Shown piece after piece: positions 7,761 to 15,376 of a stretch of 32,896 nucleotides of DNA; the stretch's first letter is position 1; each line of letters starts with the position of its first letter. The notes below the pieces were generated by a model, which ran no database searches, was not told where the DNA came from, and saw only the letters and a list, made by a program, of their open reading frames with translations. This stretch comes from RGIG1959 sp045540655. Its GTDB lineage: Bacteria > Bacillota > Clostridia > Oscillospirales > Acutalibacteraceae. The position numbers and the translations under genes were made by a program. Where the stretch lies: the NCBI GenBank assembly GCA_045540655.1, contig JAZQHP010000019.1, positions 1 to 32,896 of the forward strand, given 5' to 3'.

Positions 7761-8939
7761 ATGAACCGCGTACAAGCCGACCGTCTGAATCATTACGGCA
7801 CAGGCATTTTTGCCGCTCTCAACGAAGAAAAGGAGCGCCAGCTCAAGGCAGGGCGCACGTTGTATAATCTGTTTATCGGCACGCCCGATTTTAAGCCCGC
7901 TCCCCACGTGATCGAAGCGTTGCAGACCGCCGCCGCCGATCCCGACTGCTGGAAATACTCGCTGGCGGAAACGCCCGCTCTGCTGGATGCCGTATGCGAC
8001 TACTACGCCGAGCGCTTCGGCGTGACTCTCACCCCCTCCTGCATCACCGCCGTCAACGGCTCTCAGGAAGGTATGGGCCATCTGGGTCTTGCCCTGTGCA
8101 ACGAGGGCGATGTGGTGCTTCTCCCCGATCCCGGTTACCCCGCTTTTGAGGTCGGTGCCTATTTCGGGCAGGCGGACATTGTGTATTATCCGCTGGTGAA
8201 GGAGCATGGCTTCATGCCGCGGCTGGATCTGCTCGACGAGGATATTTTGCGCCGCACGAAATACATGGTGATTTCCTACCCCTCCAATCCCATCGGTGCC
8301 GCCGCGCCGAAAGAGGTGTATGAGGAACTGATCCGCTACGCGAAGCAGTACGATTTCCTGCTCATCAACGACAATGCCTATTCGGACATTCTGTTTGACG
8401 GACGCGAAGGTTTCTCCTTCCTGTCGCTCGACGGTGCATGGGACGTGGGTGCGGAATTTTTCTCGCTGTCCAAATCCTTCAACGTCACGGGTGCGCGCAT
8501 TTCCTTTCTGATCGGTCATCAGGGCATCGTTGATGCGATGAAACTGCTCCGCTCCCAATACGATTTCGGCATGTTCTACCCCATCCAGAGTGCCGCCATC
8601 GCCGCCCTGCGCGGTCCGAAGGACGCCGTCAAGGCGCAATGCCGCGAATACCAGGAGCGCCGCGATGCGCTGTGCGGCGGTCTGCGCGAGGCAGGCTGGG
8701 ATATCCCCGACAGCGACGGCACGATGTTTGTCTGGGCGCCGCTCCCCGAGGGATACACCGATTCGAAAGCCTTCTGCACCGAGCTGATCGCCAAAGCGGG
8801 TGTGCTGTGTACCCCGGGTGTGGCATTCGGTGCCCGCGGCGAAGGCTATGTGCGGTTTGCGCTTGTGCTTCCCGCCGAAGATCTGCGATGTGTGGCGAAA
8901 GCGATCGCGAACAGCGGTATTTTAAACAAAAACAGCTGA
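7761..8939 (+). CDS. Class I/II PLP-dependent aminotransferase (DapL/AlaC-like)
   Basis: This 392-residue fold-type I aminotransferase has GTPDF near residues 40-44, YSLAET, the PLP-contact NDNAYSD (203-209) and the Schiff-base lysine K238 in SLSKSFNVTGARI, which also gives the phosphate-binding Arg. The C terminus has the substrate carboxylate Arg in YVRFALV. Overall it resembles the group that includes LL-diaminopimelate aminotransferase and AlaC-type alanine/glutamate transaminases. Substrate cannot be fixed from sequence, and no lysine-pathway genes are adjacent. It is a monocistronic gene with its own promoter and an AAAGGATG ribosome site. No clear terminator follows. Confidence 0.88.
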   Translation: MNRVQADRLNHYGTGIFAALNEEKERQLKAGRTLYNLFIGTPDFKPAPHVIEALQTAAADPDCWKYSLAETPALLDAVCDYYAERFGVTLTPSCITAVNGSQEGMGHLGLALCNEGDVVLLPDPGYPAFEVGAYFGQADIVYYPLVKEHGFMPRLDLLDEDILRRTKYMVISYPSNPIGAAAPKEVYEELIRYAKQYDFLLINDNAYSDILFDGREGFSFLSLDGAWDVGAEFFSLSKSFNVTGARISFLIGHQGIVDAMKLLRSQYDFGMFYPIQSAAIAALRGPKDAVKAQCREYQERRDALCGGLREAGWDIPDSDGTMFVWAPLPEGYTDSKAFCTELIAKAGVLCTPGVAFGARGEGYVRFALVLPAEDLRCVAKAIANSGILNKNS

Positions 8940-9104
8940 TTTTTAAATTTATATAACCGTTTACTCTGTTTTCTTTGCAATTGCTTCCGATTTCTTCGTT
9001 TTTCAATTTTTTGAATCAAAAATGAGAAATTGAGCAAAAACGAGAAAAATAAAGAGAAAACGAGAGAATGCGGGGCGTAAATTAAAAAAACGGCGATTTT
9101 GGAC
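8940..9104. other. AT-rich intergenic segment with mirrored pyrimidine and purine tracts
   Basis: About 45 pyrimidine-rich bases (from about 8965) are followed by about 60 purine-rich bases (to about 9070). The two arms are partly self-complementary, for example CTCT-GTTTTCT against GAGAAAACGAGAG and CAATTT against AAATTG. No coding frame or canonical terminator was seen. It could form a long weak hairpin acting as a loose terminator for the aminotransferase gene, or serve as an UP-like region for the rplM promoter. Confidence 0.4.
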
Positions 9105-9133
9105 TTGACAGCCGTTTGGAAGTGTGGTATCAT
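9105..9133 (+). promoter_or_regulatory. SigA promoter of rplM-rpsI
   Basis: A consensus TTGACA (9105-9110), a 17 bp spacer, then TATCAT (9128-9133). A leader of about 40 bases leads to the AGGAGG ribosome site. Confidence 0.88.
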
Positions 9134-9178
9134 TGCCGACGGTAAGTTTTACACGAACAAATTTTAGGAGGTATTCCG

Positions 9179-9607
9179 ATGTCCACTTACATGGAAAAAG
9201 CCGGTCAAGTCGACCGCAAGTGGTATGTCATCGATGCCGCCGGTAAGCCCCTGGGTCGTGTGGCTGCGCAGGCTGCGGTGTTGCTCCGCGGTAAGCACAA
9301 GCCCACCTTCACGCCCCACGTGGACTGCGGCGATCATGTCATCATCATCAACTGCAGCAAAGCTGTCCTCACCGGCAACAAGCTGACCCAGAAAGTCTGG
9401 TACCGTCACACCGGTTGGATCGGTGGTTTGAAAGAAACCAAGTATTCCACCCTCATGGCGCAACGCCCCGAAAAGGCGATGGAGCTCGCTGTGAACGGTA
9501 TGATCCCCCACAACACCATCGGTCGTCAGGCGATGACCCGTCTGCGCGTCTATGCTGATTCCAACCATGCTCACGAGGCTCAGAAGCCCGAAGAGTTCAC
9601 GCTGTAA
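9179..9607 (+). CDS. rplM: 50S ribosomal protein L13
   Basis: L13 is an early-assembly large-subunit protein. The 142-residue length is typical. Conserved family stretches include KWYVIDAAGKPLGRVA, the LRGKHKPTFTPH region, KVWYRHTGWIGG and the GMIPHNTIGRQ segment near the C terminus. The ATG at 9179 follows TTAGGAGG. It forms the standard L13-S9 operon with rpsI 18 bases downstream. Confidence 0.98.
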   Translation: MSTYMEKAGQVDRKWYVIDAAGKPLGRVAAQAAVLLRGKHKPTFTPHVDCGDHVIIINCSKAVLTGNKLTQKVWYRHTGWIGGLKETKYSTLMAQRPEKAMELAVNGMIPHNTIGRQAMTRLRVYADSNHAHEAQKPEEFTL

Positions 9608-9625
9608 GAAAGGAGGCTGCAACTA

Positions 9626-10030
9626 ATGGATTACAATAGCAGACCGTATTTTTACGGAACAGGCAGAAGAAAGAAATCCGTCGCGCGTGTGCGCCTGTAT
9701 GCCGGCACCGGCAAGGTCACCATCAACGGCCGCGACATTGACGATTATTTCGGTCTTGAGACCTTGAAGCTGATCGTTCGTCAGCCTCTCGCTCTCACCG
9801 ACACCGCTGACAAGTTCGACATTGAGTGCCGCGTGGGCGGCGGCGGCGTCGCCGGTCAGGCCGGCGCGATCCGTCACGGCGTGTCCCGTGCGCTGCTCCA
9901 ATACAACTCCGACGAACTCCGCCCGCTGCTCAAAAAGGCCGGTTTCCTCACCCGCGATCCTCGCATGAAGGAACGCAAGAAGTACGGCCTCAAAGGTGCG
10001 CGTCGCGCTCCCCAGTTCAGCAAGCGCTGA
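9626..10030 (+). CDS. rpsI: 30S ribosomal protein S9
   Basis: S9 lies in the small-subunit head, and its C-terminal tail reaches the P-site tRNA. The 134-residue protein has the start YGTGRRKKSVARVRL, the central GGGVAGQAGAIRHG loop and the invariant basic tail ending in FSKR. It is preceded by GAAAGGAGG and lies in one operon with rplM. A strong terminator closes the unit. Confidence 0.98.
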   Translation: MDYNSRPYFYGTGRRKKSVARVRLYAGTGKVTINGRDIDDYFGLETLKLIVRQPLALTDTADKFDIECRVGGGGVAGQAGAIRHGVSRALLQYNSDELRPLLKKAGFLTRDPRMKERKKYGLKGARRAPQFSKR

Positions 10031-10050
10031 TTCTTGGTTTTGGCTTTACA

Positions 10051-10087
10051 CAAGAGATCTCCTTTCCGGGAGGTCTCTTGTTTTTTG
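10051..10087 (+). terminator. Terminator of rplM-rpsI
   Basis: A 12 bp stem with one U-G pair (CAAGAGATCTCC with GGAGGTCTCTTG) is followed by a TTTTTT run. Confidence 0.9.
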
Positions 10088-10116
10088 TGCCCGCGACGGC
10101 GCTGACGACCGCTGAC

Positions 10117-10145
10117 TTGACAGATTCCGTATTTTGTGCTACGCT
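10117..10145 (+). promoter_or_regulatory. SigA promoter of the lipoprotein gene
   Basis: TTGACA (10117-10122), a 17 bp spacer, then TACGCT (10140-10145). Confidence 0.75.
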
Positions 10146-10173
10146 GAAGGTGACTTCTGAAGGAGGGATACTT

Positions 10174-10704
10174 ATGAAAAAAACGATTCTTTGCGTGTTG
10201 ACGATCGCGCTTCTTGCCGCCTTGCTCTGCGGCTGTAATCATACGGGCACCGATCCCGATACCACGATGACAACGGTGGACCGCTCGTCCATCACCACCA
10301 CCCTGCCGACAACCGCCGCCACGACCACCACGACGGTGCCCGTGGTATCCGATGAGCCCATCGCGTTTCAGAGCGAGCTTCACCCCGGTCTGCAGATGAC
10401 GTTGCCGGCGTCCTGGAACGGCAAGTATGCCGTGCGCGAAAGCGATTCCGCGATTGAATTTTACGAACTGCAAAACCATCTGTATGACGGTTCGGGCAAG
10501 CTCTTCACCCTGCGTTTCATGAGTGCAGACGAATACATGGACGACATGTTCCCGTCCTACGACGTGGTGTATCAGACCGAAAGCACGTACGTGCTGGCGC
10601 TGTATCCGACCGATATGCAAACCTCGGTGGATTTTGCCGATCAATACAACCTCATGAGCGCGGAAATCCCCAACATCACCGAAACCGTCACCTACAGCGA
10701 ATAA
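10174..10704 (+). CDS. Secreted lipoprotein of unknown function
   Basis: The 176-residue protein starts with MKKTILC and a hydrophobic signal peptide ending in a lipobox-like LCGC, so C21 should be the lipidated cysteine after signal peptidase II cleavage. A Thr-rich linker (about 28-55) follows, then a domain of about 110 residues that opens with LHPGLQMTLPASWNGKYAV, a pattern seen in small substrate-free lipoproteins of Clostridia. No catalytic motif was recognised. The start at 10174 follows AAGGAGGG. A longer in-frame reading that begins inside rpsI was rejected. The gene has its own promoter and is followed directly by the thrS leader promoter. Confidence 0.8.
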   Translation: MKKTILCVLTIALLAALLCGCNHTGTDPDTTMTTVDRSSITTTLPTTAATTTTTVPVVSDEPIAFQSELHPGLQMTLPASWNGKYAVRESDSAIEFYELQNHLYDGSGKLFTLRFMSADEYMDDMFPSYDVVYQTESTYVLALYPTDMQTSVDFADQYNLMSAEIPNITETVTYSE

Positions 10705-10721
10705 AAATTTTTCGCGCGCTC

Positions 10722-10750
10722 TTGACTTCCGTCGGCGCGAATGATACAAT
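10722..10750 (+). promoter_or_regulatory. SigA promoter of the thrS T-box transcript
   Basis: TTGACT (10722-10727), a 17 bp spacer, then TACAAT (10745-10750). Confidence 0.85.
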
Positions 10751-10756
10751 AATTCT

Positions 10757-11040
10757 TGATGAAAGCGTTGAGAAGGACAGCACCGAATCCCTCGGAAATC
10801 GCCCGAAAGAGATGGTCGCCATCGGCTGAAAGCGACCTGCTGAAGATTGGGAGGGCTCGGATGGCTACCACCTTCGAGCGCACGACTGAACCCTCGTCGG
10901 ATAAGCCGTGCCGGTCGCGCCCCGTTATCGGCGTCAAGAGGACAACCGTACAACACGGCTGTTGAATGTGGGTGGAACCACGGAGTATATTCATGCTTCG
11001 TCCCTGTGCATTGCGATGCGGGGACGAAGCATTTTTTGTT
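10757..11040 (+). promoter_or_regulatory. T-box riboswitch leader of thrS, Thr specifier
   Basis: The leader senses uncharged tRNA-Thr. The specifier reads ACC (Thr) at 10867-10869, followed by A, inside the Stem I loop. The T-box motif TGTGGGTGGAACCACGG lies at 10966-10983 and is close to consensus. It is followed by a strong hairpin and T-run. The threonyl-tRNA synthetase gene follows immediately, which agrees with the specifier. Confidence 0.93.
10993..11037 (+). terminator. T-box regulated terminator upstream of thrS
   Basis: A 12 bp outer stem (10993-11004 with 11021-11032) with an inner GCAT/ATGC stem is followed by a run of six T. It ends about 45 bases before the thrS start. Confidence 0.92.
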
Positions 11041-11084
11041 CTCGCCGATTTTGAAACCCGATTATCAAAAAGGAGTGACAAACC

Positions 11085-13019
11085 ATGTTGAAACTGACTC
11101 TCAAAGGCGGCGACGTGCGTGAGGTGGCGGCAAACACCACCATTGACGCCGTTTGCCGTGACATTTCCATGGGGCTGTACCGTGCGGCATGCGCGGCGCG
11201 CCTGAACGGCGAGGTGGCGGATCTGCGCACCGAGCTGACCGCCGATGCGGCGCTGGATATTCTGACGTTTGATGACCTCGACGGCAAAAAAGCCTATTGG
11301 CACACCACCTCGCACATCATGGCGCAGGCGGTCAAACGCCTGTATCCGCAGGTGAAGCTGACCATCGGTCCATCCATCGACAACGGCTTCTACTACGACT
11401 TCGATCTCGACGACGGTCTGACGATGGACGATCTCGCAAAGATCGAAGCCGAAATGAAGAAAATTGTCAAGGAATCCCTCCCCATCACCCGCTTTGCGCT
11501 TCCGAAGGACGAAGCACTCGCGCTGATGAAGGATGAGCCCTACAAATGCGAGCTCATCGAAGCCCTTCCCGAAGGCGAGGAGATCTCGTTCTATCAGCAG
11601 GGCGACTTTGTAGACCTGTGCGCCGGCCCCCACCTGCCCGACACGGGTCGCGTCAAGGCGTTCAAGCTGCTCTCGGTGACGGGTGCGTACTGGCGCGGCG
11701 ACTCCAAGAACAAAATGCTCCGCCGCATCTACGGCGTATCCTTCCCGAAGGCGTCGATGCTCGAGGAGCATCTGACCCGGCTGGAAGAAGCGAAAAAACG
11801 CGACCACAACAAGCTCGGTCGTGAACTTGAGCTGTTCACCACCTCCGACGTGATCGGTCAGGGTCTGCCGATCCTGCTCCCGAAGGGTGCGCGCATCATC
11901 CAACTGCTGCAACGCTTCGTCGAGGACGAGGAACAGAAGCGCGGCTGGTTGCTGACCAAGACGCCCTACATGGCGAAGAGCGACCTCTACAAGATCTCGG
12001 GTCACTGGGATCACTATCAGGACGGCATGTTCATCCTCGGCGATCCCGAGAGCGACAAGGAAGTGTTTGCGCTTCGTCCGATGACCTGCCCGTTCCAATA
12101 TCAGGCGTACCTCAACCGTGCGCGTTCCTACCGCGACCTGCCGCTTCGTTACAACGAAACGTCGACCCTGTTCCGCAACGAAGCCAGCGGCGAGATGCAC
12201 GGTCTGATCCGCGTGCGTCAGTTCACCATCTCGGAAGGTCACCTGATGTGCCGCCCCGACCAGCTCGAAGAAGAATTCAAGGGCTGTCTGGAGCTCGCCA
12301 TCTACATGCTGAAGACACTTGGGCTGTATGAAGACGTGTCCTATCGCTTCTCGCAGTGGGATCCCGCCGACAGCGAAAAATACATCGGTACCCCCGAACA
12401 GTGGGACGAAGCGCAAGGCATCATGGAGCGCATCCTCAACGACCTCGAAGTTCCCTATGCCATCGGCGTGGGCGAAGCGGCGTTCTACGGTCCGAAGCTC
12501 GACATCCAGATCAAGAACGTGCACGGCAAAGAAGATACCCTCATCACCATCCAGATTGACCAACTGCTCGCCGAAAAATTCGGCATGGAATACACCGATG
12601 CCGACGGCTCGAAAAAGACGCCCTACATCATCCACCGCACCTCGATCGGTTGCTACGAGCGTACGCTGGCGTTGCTCATCGAGAAATACGCGGGTGCGTT
12701 CCCGCTGTGGCTCGCTCCCGAGCAGGTGCGCGTGATGCCCATTTCCGAGCGTCAGGCGGATGCCGCCAAAGCGGTCACCGACCAGCTGTTTGCGGCGGGA
12801 CTGCGCGCGGAAGTCGATCTGCGTAACGAGAAGATCGGCTACAAGATCCGTGAAGCCCAGATGCAAAAAGTGCCCTACATGCTCATCATCGGCGACAAAG
12901 AAGCCGAGAGCGGCACCGTGTCGGTGCGTAAGCGCGGCGAAGCGGGCGATCAGGGCAGCATGAGCGTGGACGAATTCCTGCAAAAAGCGCTCCTCGAAGT
13001 GGCGACCAAAGCCCGCTGA
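11085..13019 (+). CDS. thrS: Threonine--tRNA ligase
   Basis: This class II synthetase charges tRNA-Thr and edits mischarged Ser-tRNA. The 644 residues hold an N-terminal TGS domain (1-61), the editing domain with HTTSH (H73, H77) and CAGPH (C179, H183), and the catalytic core. The zinc-site residues are C335 in MTCP, H386 in ISEGH and H517 in the HRTSIG motif. The anticodon-binding domain is at the C terminus. The motif 2 region RVRQFTISEGH differs from the common RVRGFTQDDAH but keeps the metal ligand. The ATG at 11085 follows AAGGAG. Expression is controlled by the Thr T-box upstream. The hairpin downstream overlaps the promoter of the next gene. Confidence 0.97.
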   Translation: MLKLTLKGGDVREVAANTTIDAVCRDISMGLYRAACAARLNGEVADLRTELTADAALDILTFDDLDGKKAYWHTTSHIMAQAVKRLYPQVKLTIGPSIDNGFYYDFDLDDGLTMDDLAKIEAEMKKIVKESLPITRFALPKDEALALMKDEPYKCELIEALPEGEEISFYQQGDFVDLCAGPHLPDTGRVKAFKLLSVTGAYWRGDSKNKMLRRIYGVSFPKASMLEEHLTRLEEAKKRDHNKLGRELELFTTSDVIGQGLPILLPKGARIIQLLQRFVEDEEQKRGWLLTKTPYMAKSDLYKISGHWDHYQDGMFILGDPESDKEVFALRPMTCPFQYQAYLNRARSYRDLPLRYNETSTLFRNEASGEMHGLIRVRQFTISEGHLMCRPDQLEEEFKGCLELAIYMLKTLGLYEDVSYRFSQWDPADSEKYIGTPEQWDEAQGIMERILNDLEVPYAIGVGEAAFYGPKLDIQIKNVHGKEDTLITIQIDQLLAEKFGMEYTDADGSKKTPYIIHRTSIGCYERTLALLIEKYAGAFPLWLAPEQVRVMPISERQADAAKAVTDQLFAAGLRAEVDLRNEKIGYKIREAQMQKVPYMLIIGDKEAESGTVSVRKRGEAGDQGSMSVDEFLQKALLEVATKAR

Positions 13020-13041
13020 TCCTGTTTCTACGATTCATAGG

Positions 13042-13070
13042 ATGACAAACCGCCTCCCTTGTGGTATGAT
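13042..13070 (+). promoter_or_regulatory. Promoter of the XRE-type regulator, embedded in an inverted repeat
   Basis: ATGACA (13042-13047), a 17 bp spacer, then TATGAT (13065-13070). The -10 box lies between the arms of the inverted repeat at 13047-13091, so a protein bound to the repeat would block this promoter. Confidence 0.6.
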
Positions 13071-13093
13071 GACCACATGGGAGGCGGGTTTTT
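13047..13093. terminator. Large inverted repeat: thrS terminator and possible XRE operator
   Basis: The arms AAACCGCCTCCC (13047-13058) and GGGAGGCGGGTTT (13079-13091) pair with one bulged G. Inside, GTGGT (13061-13065) pairs with ACCAC (13072-13076). The T-run TTTTT comes directly before the ATG of the regulator. As RNA it can terminate thrS transcripts and would also hide the GGGAGG ribosome site of the next gene. As DNA it is a dyad centred on the regulator's -10 box. Confidence 0.75.
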
Positions 13094-13891
13094 ATGATCG
13101 ATATCGGGATGTGCGGCGCCTTTATCGCCGCCTTGCGAAAAGAAAATCAACTGACTCAAAAGCAACTTGCCGCGCGCATCGGCGTGAGCGACAAAGCGAT
13201 CTCCCGCTGGGAAACGGGCAAGGGATTGCCCGACGCCGCATCCATGCTGGCGCTCAGCGAATGCTTCGGAGTCACGATCAACGAACTGTTGCGTGGCAGG
13301 CGTTTCGATGTATTGCCGAGCACGGAAGATACCAATCGGACGATGAGCGATGTGCTGGAAATCGCCGACCGTGAAAAAGCAAAGCGCAAGCGCTGGCTGT
13401 CGGCATGCCTGACGATCCTCGGCATACTGACGGCGCTGACATGGTGCATCCTGCTTCTGAACGACATCGACGGCGACGGCTACAGCTTGTCCTCCGTCCA
13501 TTGTACCGCCGTCGCGCGGCACACCGTCGCCTGTATGAAACACGGTCACTTCGCACACGCGGCAAAGCACATCGGCTTTGCCGGTCAGGATCAAACGGTC
13601 GCTGAGGACCAATGGATCGAACGGATGCACGGGGTGTTTGACGACACATTACAGATCACCGCCTTCTCTGTGCCGTTGCTGGCGGAGGATGATCAATTTA
13701 TCCGCGACGTGGCGCGTCTGGAGGTATACGATACCGTCACCGATACGACCTTTCCCTTCATCATCACCGTCATCCAGCAGGACGGCATCGCCTTCGGAGC
13801 AACGAAATACATCGGCACGCATCATCCCGAGCGCGGTGACAAGTTCGCCGCACAAATTGACAGCGCGCTCGGCACCTACTATGCGGGATAA
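13094..13891 (+). CDS. XRE-family transcriptional regulator with a membrane segment and extracytoplasmic domain
   Basis: The 265-residue protein opens with a helix-turn-helix domain of the Cro/C1 type (about 8-66), with typical LTQKQLAARIGVSDKAISRWE and GLPDAASMLALSECF elements. A basic linker (95-100) leads to one transmembrane helix (about 101-123) and an outer domain of about 140 residues without recognised motifs. The design suggests a DNA-binding protein that senses something at the membrane. The ATG at 13094 follows a GGGAGG ribosome site that lies in a hairpin arm, so translation may depend on RNA folding. Target genes are unknown. Autoregulation through the surrounding inverted repeat is an inference. 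Confidence 0.82.
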   Translation: MIDIGMCGAFIAALRKENQLTQKQLAARIGVSDKAISRWETGKGLPDAASMLALSECFGVTINELLRGRRFDVLPSTEDTNRTMSDVLEIADREKAKRKRWLSACLTILGILTALTWCILLLNDIDGDGYSLSSVHCTAVARHTVACMKHGHFAHAAKHIGFAGQDQTVAEDQWIERMHGVFDDTLQITAFSVPLLAEDDQFIRDVARLEVYDTVTDTTFPFIITVIQQDGIAFGATKYIGTHHPERGDKFAAQIDSALGTYYAG

Positions 13892-13904
13892 TATGTAAAT
13901 AGCG

Positions 13905-13933
13905 TGTAAGAAATGCCCTTCGTTTGTCGTGTA
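13905..13933 (+). promoter_or_regulatory. Candidate ECF-sigma promoter of the sigma/anti-sigma operon
   Basis: TGTAAG (13905-13910), a 17 bp spacer, then CGTGTA (13928-13933). This resembles ECF promoters (TGwAAC with CGTC/CGTNTA) and differs from the SigA promoters elsewhere in the window, which suggests autoregulation. Confidence 0.5.
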
Positions 13934-13966
13934 GTAGGGTGAGAGGGTACCAAAGGAGGCGTAAAA

Positions 13967-14527
13967 ATGCAAGACAGCGATATTGTAGCATTGTTTTTTG
14001 AACGCGATGAAACCGCCATCGCACAGGTCGATGTGCAGTACGGCGGCTATTGCCGTACCATTGCGCGGCGGATCCTGCAAAACGACGCGGACGCGGACGA
14101 ATGCGTCAACGATACCTATCAGCGCGCATGGGATGCGATTCCGCCCGCAAAGCCTGCGAATCTGCGTACCTATCTGGGCAAAATCGCCCGCCATCTGGCG
14201 TTTGACCGCTACAAGTCCCTGCACGCCGACAAACGCGGCAGCGGCGAACTGCCGCTCGTGCTGGATGAGCTGTCCGAATGCCTGTCAGGCGGCGACGATT
14301 CCGCGCGCCTGACCGAATCGATCGTACTTAAGGACTGCCTGGAGCATTTTCTGAAAGCCCTTCCCCCGCAAAAACGCTTCATCTTTCTGCGGCGGTATTG
14401 GTATGCGGATGCGATCAAAGATATCGCCGACGCCCTCGGCAAAACCGAGAATGACGTATCGGTGACACTCTCCCGCCTTCGCTCCTCTCTCAAAACAACC
14501 TTAGAGAAAGAAGGGATTGCCGTATGA
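13967..14527 (+). CDS. ECF-type RNA polymerase sigma factor
   Basis: The 186-residue protein has the sigma-70 region 2 (about 5-80, with DADECVNDTYQRAWDAI as the -10-recognition helix area and IARHLAFDRYKS) and region 4 (about 112-178, with FLRRYWYADAIKDIADALGKTENDVSVTLSRLR as the helix-turn-helix). There is no region 1 or 3, as is typical of extracytoplasmic-function sigma factors. The ATG at 13967 follows AAAGGAGG. The stop overlaps the ATG of the downstream membrane protein by four bases, the usual arrangement of sigma and anti-sigma. The signal it answers cannot be told from sequence. Confidence 0.92.
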   Translation: MQDSDIVALFFERDETAIAQVDVQYGGYCRTIARRILQNDADADECVNDTYQRAWDAIPPAKPANLRTYLGKIARHLAFDRYKSLHADKRGSGELPLVLDELSECLSGGDDSARLTESIVLKDCLEHFLKALPPQKRFIFLRRYWYADAIKDIADALGKTENDVSVTLSRLRSSLKTTLEKEGIAV

Positions 14528-15333
14528 CACGAGAAATCCTGTTTGAAGCGATCGGAGAGATCGACGAGTCTTTTGTCGCCGAAGCCGACAAAGCGCCGAA
14601 AATGCCCCCTTTATGGCTCAAAATCATCGCTGTCGCCGCCGCGCTGGTGCTGGTAGCGGCAGGAAGCGCTCTTGCCTACACCTATACGCAGGATCCGCCG
14701 CCGATCACGACGGACCCGCTGATCTCCGGCGGCGACAATGCCTGCGTCATCACTCCGACCACTCCCTCCTCCCAAACGAATGCGTTCATCACCACGATGC
14801 CGCCGTCGGAGCGTCCCGATCCGCTCGTGATTGAGTATCCCGACGCCGCGGATCGCGTGATCGCCAAACCGCACATTACCGGCAACGACCTGGGGCAGTA
14901 TGCCTCCCCTAAACCCGGTGAATGCCTCATTGATATCTTTGAGCCCGCCGCCTCGGGAAATACCGACCCGAACACCGTCTACTGGCTGACACTGTACTTA
15001 TTCGACGCCGACGGACATGCCGTGAGCAACGACATCGTCCGCAAAGAAGCCGAACGTCTGGCGCTGATCGGCTACGAGATCTTTCTGCGGGAGGAATCCT
15101 ATACGGATTACTGGGGTAAAGAACAGCACAAAACCACCCTGTGCGGATTTTTTACAAAGGAGCATCTGGAAACGTTCTCCGTCGATGACCGTTTCGGATA
15201 TATCCTCGATTTTTGTTCCGATGATGTGAGCGAGTATCTCCGCGTGAGCGTCATACAAACCGAACAAGGTCCGCGCGTCATCATTCCGTATCCGGAAGTG
15301 ACCGACACGTTCGGATACAATGAAACCGAGTAA
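14524..15333 (+). CDS. Probable anti-sigma factor, single-pass membrane protein
   Basis: The 269-residue protein starts with about 28 cytoplasmic residues (EAIGEIDESFVAEA), a short N-terminal pattern common in anti-sigma partners of Clostridial ECF factors. One transmembrane helix follows (about 30-52). The outer part has a Thr/Pro-rich linker (57-100) and a globular domain of about 160 residues without recognised motifs. The gene overlaps the sigma gene by ATGA, so the two are translationally coupled. The likely role is to hold the sigma factor at the membrane until an outside signal releases it. This is inferred from context and layout. Confidence 0.8.
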   Translation: MTREILFEAIGEIDESFVAEADKAPKMPPLWLKIIAVAAALVLVAAGSALAYTYTQDPPPITTDPLISGGDNACVITPTTPSSQTNAFITTMPPSERPDPLVIEYPDAADRVIAKPHITGNDLGQYASPKPGECLIDIFEPAASGNTDPNTVYWLTLYLFDADGHAVSNDIVRKEAERLALIGYEIFLREESYTDYWGKEQHKTTLCGFFTKEHLETFSVDDRFGYILDFCSDDVSEYLRVSVIQTEQGPRVIIPYPEVTDTFGYNETE

Positions 15334-15340
15334 CAAAAAA

Positions 15341-15369
15341 AGAACCCTACTCTCGTAGGGTTCTTTTTT
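15341..15369. terminator. Bidirectional terminator between the anti-sigma and rubrerythrin genes
   Basis: A perfect 10 bp stem (AGAACCCTAC with GTAGGGTTCT) with a TCTC loop has T-runs in both directions, serving the two convergent genes. Confidence 0.92.
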
Positions 15370-15376
15370 GTTGCAA

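Noticed and set aside
10692..12983. A 763-residue open frame on the minus strand opposite thrS
   Set aside because: Antisense shadow of threonyl-tRNA synthetase and its T-box; no family features.
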